Positions 50,375 through 58,200 of a DNA stretch of 64,000 nucleotides are shown here, piece after piece. The stretch's first letter is position 1; the number at the start of each line of letters is the position of its first letter. The DNA lies in NCBI RefSeq assembly GCF_041435435.1, contig NZ_CP108494.1, positions 5,242,501 to 5,306,500 of the forward strand, written 5' to 3'. The notes beneath the pieces were generated by a model. The model was not told where the DNA came from. It worked only from the letters and a program-made list of their open reading frames with translations, and did no database searches. Made by a program: the position numbers and the translations under genes. This DNA comes from Streptomyces sp. NBC_01241. GTDB lineage: Bacteria > Actinomycetota > Actinomycetes > Streptomycetales > Streptomycetaceae.

Positions 50375-51328
50375 GTGCTGAGTCGCGCAGGGTGGCGCGG
50401 CAGTGATGACCAGCTGCGATTCAGGACAGCAGGGCGGGTTGAGGGAGTGCTGGGGGACGACGCGGAGCTCACTGCCGCGGTGCTCGCGGCGCAGGACGGG
50501 GACGAAGACGCCTTCCGTACTGTGTACCGCGCGGTGCAGCCGCGGCTGCTGGGCTATATACGGACGTTGGTGGGGGAGCCGGACGCCGAGGACGTGGCGT
50601 CCGAGTCGTGGCTGCAGATAGCGCGAGACCTCGGCCGGTTCAGCGGCGACGCCGACCGCTTCCGTGGCTGGGCGGCGCGGATAGCCCGTAACCGTGCCCT
50701 GGACCATCTGCGCATGCGCGGCAGGCGCCCCGCGATCGGCGGCGACGAGTCGGAGCTGTCGGACAGGCCCGCCGAATCCGACACCGCCGACGAGGCGATG
50801 GAGGCCCTGGCCACCGGCCGCACGATGTCGCTCATCGCCCAACTGCCGCAGGACCAGGCCGAGGCCGTGGTGCTGCGGGTGGTCGTCGGCCTGGACGCGA
50901 AGAGCGCGGCGCAGACGCTGGGCAAACGGCCGGGAGCGGTACGCACCGCGGCGCACCGGGGACTGAAGCGGCTGGCGGAGCTGCTGCGCACCGAAAACGC
51001 CGGAGGCACCGAAATCGCCGAAATCGCCGGAAGTGCCGGAAGCGCGGACAGCTCAGGCGGTTCGGGTGGTGCGGGCGGTTCGGGCGACGCTGGTGGTGCT
51101 CCCGGCGACAGGGGCGGTGCGGACGGCGCGGTCCCCGACGGCGGCGCGGGCGTCGCCGTGGACCGGGCTCCCGCGGGCGATCCGGCGGGTCCGGCCGCCC
51201 CTCGCGAGAGCGCGGCAGGTCGGACGGCGGATCTCGGCGCCGTACCCGCTCAGCGCCTCTCCCGCAGCGGTCCGGCGGCGCCGGCCGGTGTGACGCATTC
51301 GCGTCTGTCGACGCAGAAGGACATGTGA
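50375..51328 (+). CDS. ECF-type RNA polymerase sigma factor
   Basis: The 317-residue protein has sigma region 2 (YIRTLVGEPDAEDVASESWL, ADRFRGWAARIARNRALDHL) and region 4 (LPQDQAEAVVLRVVVGLDAK, RPGAVRTAAHRGLKRLAELL), then a Gly/Ala-rich disordered tail of about 100 residues. GTG 50375 has GAAGGACG upstream; GTG 50447 (VLGDDAEL) is the other option. The following gene overlaps its stop by one base and encodes a membrane protein, the typical sigma/anti-sigma arrangement. Confidence 0.88.
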   Translation: MLSRAGWRGSDDQLRFRTAGRVEGVLGDDAELTAAVLAAQDGDEDAFRTVYRAVQPRLLGYIRTLVGEPDAEDVASESWLQIARDLGRFSGDADRFRGWAARIARNRALDHLRMRGRRPAIGGDESELSDRPAESDTADEAMEALATGRTMSLIAQLPQDQAEAVVLRVVVGLDAKSAAQTLGKRPGAVRTAAHRGLKRLAELLRTENAGGTEIAEIAGSAGSADSSGGSGGAGGSGDAGGAPGDRGGADGAVPDGGAGVAVDRAPAGDPAGPAAPRESAAGRTADLGAVPAQRLSRSGPAAPAGVTHSRLSTQKDM

Positions 51329-52590
51329 TGGCCGACGAGCACTGCGAATGGCTTGACAAGGACGCGGCGGAGAAATTGCTCCGCGGCGAACCGGTCGACC
51401 CCGTTGGCGGCCACTCGTGTACGGAAGCGGAGATGCTCGCGGCAGCACTGGACGCCGCGGCACGGGCCGCCCGCCCGGCCACCGGCGAACTGCCGGGCGA
51501 AGCCGCCGCGCTGGCCGCCTTCCGCACCGCCACGCACTCCGCGCGCGCGAGGACACAGGCGGCGAACCCGCAGGCGAAGGAGTACGCCGAACAGCCGGTC
51601 CAGCAAGCGGTCCAGCAACCGGTCGAGCAGCCCGTGGGGCCGCCGCCGACCGGCGTACTCGGCCCGGTGCACATCCGGCCCGTCTCCGGCGGGACCGCGC
51701 CGGACACCTCGGCTGCGGGCCCTCGCCGTACCCGCCCGCTGCGCTGGAGCCGGCCCATCCGCTTCGGGCTGGCCGCCTCCTTCGCGGGCTGCGCGATCGG
51801 CGGAATGGCCGTGGCCGCGGGCACCGGGATGCTCCCCGGACCGTTCGGCGGGCACGCCCCCGCACCGGCCACGTCCGTCTCGGTCGCGGCGACGCCCGAC
51901 GCGCTCGGCTCGGGGTCCGGCACCGACGCGAGCCCGTCGCCGCCCGTCTCCCCGGAGACCAAACCCTCCGTGCCCCCGCCGAGCTCCTCCGCCCCCATGG
52001 ACGGCCGGGACAGCGGAGCAACGGGCAAGGGAGACAAGGGCGGGAGCGGCGAGGGCAACCGGAAGTCCGACGGCGCCGGGAGCGGGTCCTCGACCGGCAC
52101 CGAGAGCGGCCAGACACCCAAGGGCTCCGGAGCCGACGCCTCCGGCGAGTGGTACGCCAAGACGCTCAAGGCCTGCCGCGACTACCGCAACGGCAAGCTG
52201 GACGCCGACAGCCGGCGGAAGCTCGAAGCGCTGGCGCAGGGCGCCCGCAATCTGGACCGGTTCTGCGACCGGGTGGCCGCCAGAGCCGCGAAGGGCCAGA
52301 ACGGCCGGAACGGCCGGAACGGCCAGGGCAGTCAGGGCAGTCAGGGCGGCGACAACAGCAGCGATGACGACCAGGGCGAGGACGGCGATTCGAACGGGGA
52401 CGGGGCCGGGGCCGAGAGCTCCCGCGCGCTCCCGCGGATCTGGTTCACCTCCACTCCGTCGCCGTCACCTTCTCCGTCGGCCTCGAATCGGGCCTCGAAT
52501 CCCGTCTCTGATCCGGTCCCGAAATCGGCCTCGGCCGTCCCGTCGGCGGTGGCCCGGGCGGTCGGCGCGGCCACGCGCCAACTCCGCTGA
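51328..52590 (+). CDS. Probable membrane anti-sigma factor
   Basis: The 420-residue protein has a cytoplasmic N-terminus with HCEWLDKDAAEKLLRGEPVD, a Gln/Pro-rich linker (AEQPVQQAVQQPVEQPVG), one membrane helix near 147-170 (RFGLAASFAGCAIGGMAVAA) and a large Ser/Gly/Pro-rich extracytoplasmic part containing a small folded segment (SGEWYAKTLKACRDYRNGKL). ATG 51328 overlaps the sigma stop (TGATG); GAAGGA precedes it. Translational coupling and topology fit a regulator of the sigma factor, but the anti-sigma fold itself is not clear. Confidence 0.78.
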   Translation: MADEHCEWLDKDAAEKLLRGEPVDPVGGHSCTEAEMLAAALDAAARAARPATGELPGEAAALAAFRTATHSARARTQAANPQAKEYAEQPVQQAVQQPVEQPVGPPPTGVLGPVHIRPVSGGTAPDTSAAGPRRTRPLRWSRPIRFGLAASFAGCAIGGMAVAAGTGMLPGPFGGHAPAPATSVSVAATPDALGSGSGTDASPSPPVSPETKPSVPPPSSSAPMDGRDSGATGKGDKGGSGEGNRKSDGAGSGSSTGTESGQTPKGSGADASGEWYAKTLKACRDYRNGKLDADSRRKLEALAQGARNLDRFCDRVAARAAKGQNGRNGRNGQGSQGSQGGDNSSDDDQGEDGDSNGDGAGAESSRALPRIWFTSTPSPSPSPSASNRASNPVSDPVPKSASAVPSAVARAVGAATRQLR

Positions 52591-52625
52591 GAGCCGGACG
52601 CGCCAGTCCCTTGCACGCCGCCACC

Positions 52626-52690
52626 GGGTGCGACGTGCGGGTGCGACGTGCGGGGGCGACATCCGGGTGTGACATCCGGGTGTGACATTT
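52626..52690 (+). repeat. Five tandem 13-bp repeats
   Basis: Five head-to-tail 13-bp units (GGGTGCGACGTGC twice, GGGGGCGACATCC, GGGTGTGACATCC, GGGTGTGACATTT) lie in the 257-bp gap between two convergent genes and run into TTTTTC. The pattern grades from one variant to another along the array. Confidence 0.9.
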
Positions 52691-52847
52691 TTCGAGGCTC
52701 TGTCGCAGTACTGAGTGAGCCGACTGGTCATCGGCAGCGCTCAGAGCCGGGGTTCCCCCCGTACCTGCGGCTCAGCGCAATGGCGCGGGCGGGACACGTT
52801 CCCCCGGTCCCGTCCGCGCCCCTTTTTCCTCCGGCCGGGCCCCCGCC

Positions 52848-53810
52848 CTACCCGTAGACGACGACCTTGTCGCCCGTCCTCACCTGGGCGAAGAGCGCGG
52901 CGACCTTTCCCTCGTCCCGGACGTTGACGCAGCCGTGCGAGGCGCCGCTGTAGCCGCGGGCAGCGAAGTCCGCCGAGTAGTGCACCGCCTGGCCGCCGCT
53001 GAAGAACATCGCGTACGGCATGGCCGTGTGATAGATCGTCGACACGTGGTGCCGTGACTTCCAGTAGACGGAGAAGGTGCCCTCGCGGGTCGGCGTGTAC
53101 TGAGAGCCGAAGCGGACGTCCATCGACGAGACGACGCGGCCGTCGATCATCCATGACAGCGTCCGGCTGTTCTTGCTGATGCAGAGCACCCGGCCCGTCA
53201 TGCAGCGCTTGTCCGGCTTGGCGACGGGCACGGTGGTCGGCGGGTTCAGCTCGGCGGCCGTCGGCTCGTGCGTCATGCCGAGCAGCTTCTGCCAGGTGAG
53301 GGTGTCCGTCCTGCCCGTGGTGGAGAGGCCGCGCTTGCCCTGGAAGGACCGGACCGCGGCGGCCGTGAGGGTGCCGTAGTAGCCGGTGGGGGAGCGGTCG
53401 AAGTGGCCGATCTGCCGCAGCCGGGCCTGCAGTTCCCGTACCTGCTTGCCCTGGGCGCCGCTCGTCATCAGCGTCGTGCCCTGCGGGTCCGGCTTCGGTG
53501 CGGGCGTGGCGGGGGGCTCCGAGGACGGCGACGGCGACGACGCGTCCGGCGAGGGCGACCGGCCGGCGGGCTTGGCGTCGTCGGCCGCCGTGGTCCGGGG
53601 CGGTGCCGACGGCTCGCCGTCGACGGGCTGCGCCTTGCAGCCGGCGGTCGCGGCGGCCATGACGAGCACGGCGAGCGCCGCCGTGGCCGCGTGACGCGCC
53701 CCGCCCCGCGCCCCGCCCCGTACCTTGCCCGCCGCCCCGCCAGGCTTCCTGCCCGGTGCCCTGCCCCGTGCCCTGCCCCGTGACGCGCTTCCGCTGATGC
53801 TGCGTACCAT
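52848..53810 (-). CDS. L,D-transpeptidase (YkuD) lipoprotein with peptidoglycan-binding domain
   Basis: The 320-residue protein has an Arg/Gly-rich N-terminus, a lipobox-like TAGC after AALAVLVMAA, a Ser/Pro linker, a peptidoglycan-binding domain (QVRELQARLRQIGHFDRSPT, then GTLTAAAVRSFQGKRGL) and a YkuD domain with HYSADF and the catalytic SHGCVNV. It makes 3-3 cross-links in peptidoglycan. ATG 53810 has GGGGGCCGAG immediately upstream. The N-terminal Arg/Gly stretch comes from CGCCCCGCCCC-type tandem repeats in the DNA. Confidence 0.93.
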   Translation of the reverse strand: MVRSISGSASRGRARGRAPGRKPGGAAGKVRGGARGGARHAATAALAVLVMAAATAGCKAQPVDGEPSAPPRTTAADDAKPAGRSPSPDASSPSPSSEPPATPAPKPDPQGTTLMTSGAQGKQVRELQARLRQIGHFDRSPTGYYGTLTAAAVRSFQGKRGLSTTGRTDTLTWQKLLGMTHEPTAAELNPPTTVPVAKPDKRCMTGRVLCISKNSRTLSWMIDGRVVSSMDVRFGSQYTPTREGTFSVYWKSRHHVSTIYHTAMPYAMFFSGGQAVHYSADFAARGYSGASHGCVNVRDEGKVAALFAQVRTGDKVVVYG

Positions 53811-54051
53811 CTCGGCCCCCTGCTTCTCCGGGTTTCTCCGGTGTCCCATTGGACGGATTCCCGCTCTGCCCGGTTGCCAAAGCCCGCGCATGATGGTGGA
53901 GAGCGGCGGCGCGGACCGCCGGGAAGGGCTGTGAGCAAGGTCCCAGCCGGTGACTCTCCACCGGTCTCGTGACCGCCGCTACAGTCCGTCACGAGAATCC
54001 TCGGTTACCAGTAAGTAGCTTTACGAGCAGCTTCAGCGGGAGGCACAGCAG

Positions 54052-55632
54052 ATGACGCGTGAGTCGGAGTCGGGACTGCCCATCGAGCCGGTGTACGGGC
54101 CGGACGCACTCGACGGGTGGCACCCCGACGACAAGCTGGGAGAGCCGGGTGCCTACCCCTTCACGCGCGGCGTCTACCCGACGATGTACACCGGCCGGCC
54201 GTGGACGATGCGCCAGTACGCGGGGTTCGGTACGGCCACGGAATCCAACGCCCGCTACAAGCAGCTCATCGCCAACGGCACCATGGGCCTCTCCGTCGCC
54301 TTCGACCTCCCCACCCAGATGGGCCACGACTCCGACGCGGCGATCGCGTCCGGCGAGGTCGGCAAGGTCGGGGTCGCGATCGACTCGATCGACGACATGC
54401 GGGTCCTGTTCGACGGGATTCCGCTGGACAAGGTCTCCACGTCCATGACGATCAACGCGCCCGCCGCCCTTCTCCTCCTCCTCTACCAGCTGGTCGGCGA
54501 GGAGCAGGGTGTCCCGGCCCAGAAGCTCACCGGCACCATCCAGAACGATGTGCTCAAGGAGTACATCGCGCGCGGCACGTACATCTTTCCGCCCAAGCCC
54601 TCACTCCGGCTGATCGCCGACATCTTCAAGTACTGCCGGGCCGAGATCCCGAAGTGGAACACCATCTCGATCTCCGGGTACCACATGGCGGAGGCCGGTG
54701 CCTCGCCCGCGCAGGAGATCGCGTTCACCCTCGCCGACGGCATCGAGTACGTCCGTACCGCCGTCGCTGCGGGCATGGACGTCGACGACTTCGCCCCCCG
54801 TCTCTCCTTCTTCTTCGTCTCCCGCACGACGATCCTCGAAGAGGTCGCCAAGTTCCGTGCCGCGCGCCGGATCTGGGCGCGGGTGATGAAGGAGGAGTTC
54901 GGCGCGAAGAACCCCAAGTCGATGATGCTGCGCTTCCACACCCAGACCGCGGGCGTCCAGCTCACCGCCCAGCAGCCCGAGGTGAACCTGGTGCGCGTCG
55001 CCGTCCAGGGCCTGGCCGCAGTCCTAGGCGGTACGCAGTCGCTGCACACCAACTCCTTCGACGAGGCGATCGCCCTCCCGACCGACAAGTCCGCCCGCCT
55101 CGCGCTCCGTACCCAGCAGGTCCTGGCGTACGAGACGGACGTCACCGCGACGGTCGACCCGTTCGCGGGTTCGTACGTCGTCGAGAAGATGACCGACGAG
55201 GTCGAGGCCGCCGCCCTGGAGCTGATGCTCAAGGTCGAGGACATGGGCGGCGCGGTCGACGCGATCGAGCGCGGCTTCCAGAAGAACGAGATCGAGCGCA
55301 GCGCCTACCGCATCGCCCTGGAGACCGACAGCGCGGAGCGTGTGGTGGTCGGCGTCAACCGCTTCCAGCTCGACGAGGAGGAGCCGTACGAGCCCCTGCG
55401 CGTCGACCCCGCGATCGAGGCCCAGCAGGCGGCCCGCCTGGCGAAGCTTCGCGCCGAACGCGACCAGGGCGCGGTGGACACGGCGCTGGCACAGCTGCGG
55501 AAGGCCGCCGAGGGCACGGACAACGTCCTGTACCCGATGAAGGAAGCGCTCAGGGCGCGGGCGACGGTGGGCGAGGTGTGCAACGCGCTGCGCGGGGTGT
55601 GGGGGACGTATGAGCCGTCGGACGCGTCCTGA
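54052..55632 (+). CDS. B12-dependent acyl-CoA mutase large subunit, methylmalonyl-CoA type
   Basis: The 526-residue protein is the substrate-binding (TIM barrel) subunit of a methylmalonyl-CoA mutase family enzyme: YPFTRGVYPTMYTGRPWTMR, QMGHDSDAAIASGEVGKVG, RFHTQTAGVQLTAQQPEVNL and SLHTNSFDEA. The carboxyl-binding residues of true methylmalonyl-CoA mutases are present at the expected spacing: Tyr56, Arg174 and His212 (isobutyryl-CoA mutase has Phe and Gln). It lacks the C-terminal B12-binding domain, so a separate small subunit encoded elsewhere is required. GGGAGG precedes the ATG. TTACCAGTAA at 54005-54014 is a possible operator. Confidence 0.93.
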   Translation: MTRESESGLPIEPVYGPDALDGWHPDDKLGEPGAYPFTRGVYPTMYTGRPWTMRQYAGFGTATESNARYKQLIANGTMGLSVAFDLPTQMGHDSDAAIASGEVGKVGVAIDSIDDMRVLFDGIPLDKVSTSMTINAPAALLLLLYQLVGEEQGVPAQKLTGTIQNDVLKEYIARGTYIFPPKPSLRLIADIFKYCRAEIPKWNTISISGYHMAEAGASPAQEIAFTLADGIEYVRTAVAAGMDVDDFAPRLSFFFVSRTTILEEVAKFRAARRIWARVMKEEFGAKNPKSMMLRFHTQTAGVQLTAQQPEVNLVRVAVQGLAAVLGGTQSLHTNSFDEAIALPTDKSARLALRTQQVLAYETDVTATVDPFAGSYVVEKMTDEVEAAALELMLKVEDMGGAVDAIERGFQKNEIERSAYRIALETDSAERVVVGVNRFQLDEEEPYEPLRVDPAIEAQQAARLAKLRAERDQGAVDTALAQLRKAAEGTDNVLYPMKEALRARATVGEVCNALRGVWGTYEPSDAS

Positions 55633-55721
55633 GGGGGTGTCCACCCGCGGGGATGATCCCTCGCTGAATCTCCACGGCCACGGTCAAGCTCATGAACAGT
55701 GGTCCCCGAAAGGAGGATGCC

Positions 55722-55886
55722 GTGGCCGTCATACAGCACGAGGAGCAGGTGCACGTGCAGGAACAGCCGGAGCTGACGCTCGGCGAGGCAGCCGACCAGC
55801 TCGCACGCTCGCTGCCTGGGCATCGCGTGGAGATTCTCCAGGGGAGGCTCACTGCGACACCACCGGCGGACGTATCGCCGAGATGA
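55722..55886 (+). pseudogene. N-terminal fragment of a Uma2-family nuclease gene
   Basis: GTG 55722 has a perfect AAGGAGG nine bases upstream, and the 54-residue product AVIQHEEQVHVQEQPELTLG, then EAADQLARSLPGHRVEILQG and RLTATPPADV matches the start of Uma2-family (DUF820, PD-(D/E)XK) proteins. It ends after 54 residues, whereas a normal family member is about 190. The following frame (IAEMKLSADRLLDGDED) could be a displaced C-terminus, so an internal deletion is likely. Confidence 0.6.
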
Positions 55887-55951
55887 AGCTCTCCGCGGAC
55901 CGTCTCCTCGACGGCGACGAGGACTGACCTCGGTTCTCACCGAACCCCCCG

Positions 55952-55984
55952 AACGGAGTGTCGTACCCGCGTGCGACACTCCGT
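55952..55984. promoter_or_regulatory. Hairpin immediately before leuE start
   Basis: Perfect 12-bp arms AACGGAGTGTCG and CGACACTCCGTT with a 9-nt loop end four bases before the ATG at 55988. It may be a terminator for the upstream Uma2 fragment, or it may lie in the leuE leader. No Shine-Dalgarno sequence follows it. Confidence 0.6.
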
Positions 55985-55987
55985 TTC

Positions 55988-56653
55988 ATGCTGGGTGTCA
56001 CGGACCTTCCGACCTATCTCGCCGGCCTGGTGCTGATCGTTCTGCTGCCGGGGCCGAATTCGCTGTACGTGCTGTCCGTCGCCGCCCGGCGCGGAGTGCG
56101 GACCGGCTATGTGGCCGCGGCCGGGGTGTGGACCGGGGACACCGTGCTGATGACGTTGTCCGCGTTGGGGGCCTCGTCCCTGCTGCGGACGACTCCGGTG
56201 CTCTTCGCCGTCGTCAAGTTCGCGGGTGCGGGCTATCTGACGTGGCTGGCGATCGGCATGCTGCGGTCCGCGGTGGCCATGTGGCGTGAGCGGCACCGGC
56301 GGGTGGCCGAGCTGACCGAGGAGAGCGCCGGGCCCGAGGCCGCCGCCGCGATGGAGCGGCCGTACCGGCGGGCGCTGGTGGTCAGCCTCTTCAACCCGAA
56401 GGCGATCCTGTTCCTGATCTCGTTCTTCGTGCAGTTCGTCGACCCCGGCTACGCCTACCCGGCGCTCTCGTTCCTGGTGCTGGGCACCCTGCTGCAGATC
56501 GCCAGCTTCCTCTATCTTTCGATGCTGATATTCGGCGGCACCCGGCTGTCCGCCGCGTTCCGCCGCCGCAGGCGGCTGTCGGCGGGGGCCACCTCGGCGG
56601 CCGGTCTGCTGTTCCTGGGGTTCGCGGCGAAGCTCTCGTTCAGCAGCGTGTGA
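55988..56653 (+). CDS. leuE: LeuE/LysE family amino-acid exporter
   Basis: The 221-residue protein has six helices and the LysE/RhtB pattern, closest to LeuE: LVLIVLLPGPNSLYVLSVAA, GVWTGDTVLMTLSALGAS, KAILFLISFFVQFVDPGY and LLFLGFAAKLSF. LeuE exports leucine and related amino acids. The start is uncertain: ATG 55988 fits the family but lacks a ribosome binding site, and a hairpin precedes it; GTG 55958 is the alternative. Confidence 0.88.
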   Translation: MLGVTDLPTYLAGLVLIVLLPGPNSLYVLSVAARRGVRTGYVAAAGVWTGDTVLMTLSALGASSLLRTTPVLFAVVKFAGAGYLTWLAIGMLRSAVAMWRERHRRVAELTEESAGPEAAAAMERPYRRALVVSLFNPKAILFLISFFVQFVDPGYAYPALSFLVLGTLLQIASFLYLSMLIFGGTRLSAAFRRRRRLSAGATSAAGLLFLGFAAKLSFSSV

Positions 56654-56840
56654 GCGCGGTGCGCCGACCGGGGCTATCCGGCACGAGTGGGACCTGCGGA
56701 CCCAGATCAACGCCATGCACCGGCACTGGGTGCTCCCCTCGGGCGGCGAGGCCCAGGACGAGATCCGCAGGCGTGTCCTGTTCCTGACGGCAGTAGTGAC
56801 GCGGCGCCCCCGCCGGCACGGCCACTCCGTCGTGTCCCGC

Positions 56841-58022
56841 TCACGCCCCCATGCGCAATGCCGCGCGCAACCGGGCGCTCTGGGCGGTCATGGCTCGTTT
56901 CAGGCGAGGGCCGACCGGCTTCTCCACGTACCGGTGGATCAGCCAGGCGAGGATCAGCAGCGAGCCGACCGCGCCGAGCAGTGTCGGGACCGGGGGCAGG
57001 CCCCAGCCGCGGTGCAGGATCCGGATGGCGAACCAGCCGAGATGTTCGTGCACCAGGTAGAACGGGTAGGTCAGGGCGCCGGCGACCGTCAGCCAGCGCC
57101 AGTTCGCCCAGCGCAGCCACCCCAGCGCCACCGCGGCGACCGAGAGGAACGCGGCGGCGACGATCAGCTGGATCACGTACGGGGAGCGGTGGAAGTCGCC
57201 GTCCATGCCCGGGTGCCAGAGCGCGGTGACGGAGTAGCGCTGGCCGAGGAGGAAGCTCATCACGACGATTCCCCACAGCAGCAGGTCGCTGCCGTACCGG
57301 TGGATCAGGTACAGAGCCAGGCCGCCGATGAAGAACGGCGCGTGGTCGCGCATGACCAGTTCGTCCGTCAGCGGGGTCTGGGCGACCCGGGCGAGCACCC
57401 CCGCGAACGTCCACAGACAGCAGAAGGTCACCACCCTGCGGTAGGTGACACCACGCCGGACGACGAAGAGCGCGAACAACACGTAGAAGCGCAGCTCCAC
57501 CCAGAGCGTCCAGCACACGCCCAGCACCCGGTCCGCGCCCATGGGCTGCTGCAGCATCGTCAGGTTGAGCAGCAGTTCGTCCGAGCGCAGTGGCTTCACG
57601 ACGACCGGCAGGACGCACGCGGCCGCCGTCACGAGGATGATCGCGGCCCAGTACGCCGGGTAGAGGCGGGCGACCCTGGACCGGAAGAAGTCGCCCAGCG
57701 AGCGCCCCCAGCTGCTCATGCAGATGACGAAGCCGCTGATGACGAAGAAGAACTGCACCCCGAGACAGCCGTAGACGGCCGCCTGGGAGAGGGTCGGGAA
57801 CATCTGGCCCGGCGACTGCCCCCAGGACTGAGCGACCGGGCCGTCCTTCCCCGCGAAGTGGTACAGGCAGACCATGAGGGCGGCCAGAATGCGCAGTCCG
57901 TCCAGGGCCCGCATCCGGCCTGCGCCCGCGCCGGAGCGCGGATCGCGCAGGACGGGGGGTGCGGACGGGGCGGGTATCACGGCAGCCGCAGCGGACCGGG
58001 TTGTCGTGGGCGCTTCGGCCAC
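56841..58022 (-). CDS. Membrane acyltransferase (AcyltransF_3/OafA type)
   Basis: The 393-residue protein has about ten helices and the acyltransferase-3 signatures RMRALDGLRILAALMVCLYH, FFVISGFVICMSSWGRSLGD and RSRVARLYPAYW. Such enzymes O-acylate surface glycans, macrolides or other sugars; its place beside a glycan locus makes a glycan target likely. GTG 58022 has GAGAGGAG nine bases upstream. It is the gene nearest the glycosyltransferases on the same strand. Confidence 0.9.
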   Translation of the reverse strand: MAEAPTTTRSAAAAVIPAPSAPPVLRDPRSGAGAGRMRALDGLRILAALMVCLYHFAGKDGPVAQSWGQSPGQMFPTLSQAAVYGCLGVQFFFVISGFVICMSSWGRSLGDFFRSRVARLYPAYWAAIILVTAAACVLPVVVKPLRSDELLLNLTMLQQPMGADRVLGVCWTLWVELRFYVLFALFVVRRGVTYRRVVTFCCLWTFAGVLARVAQTPLTDELVMRDHAPFFIGGLALYLIHRYGSDLLLWGIVVMSFLLGQRYSVTALWHPGMDGDFHRSPYVIQLIVAAAFLSVAAVALGWLRWANWRWLTVAGALTYPFYLVHEHLGWFAIRILHRGWGLPPVPTLLGAVGSLLILAWLIHRYVEKPVGPRLKRAMTAQSARLRAALRMGA

Positions 58023-58200
58023 GGTGATGCTCCTCTCCCGGAACGGACCGGGACGTGTGGAATCTGGAACCGGCCGCCCCGGGCCGCTCGCGCGGCCGGC
58101 CGGGCCTGCTGCCGCGCCGGGGACGGCCGGAGGATCCGCCGTCATCGCGGCGGCGGAGCACGGACGGCCCGCCGGCCACCTCGTCGGACGGCAGGGCGGG

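Noticed and set aside
52626..52690. Tandem repeats considered as a CRISPR array, with those at 21444 and 63404.
   Set aside because: Copies are directly adjacent with no unique spacers, and no cas genes are present.
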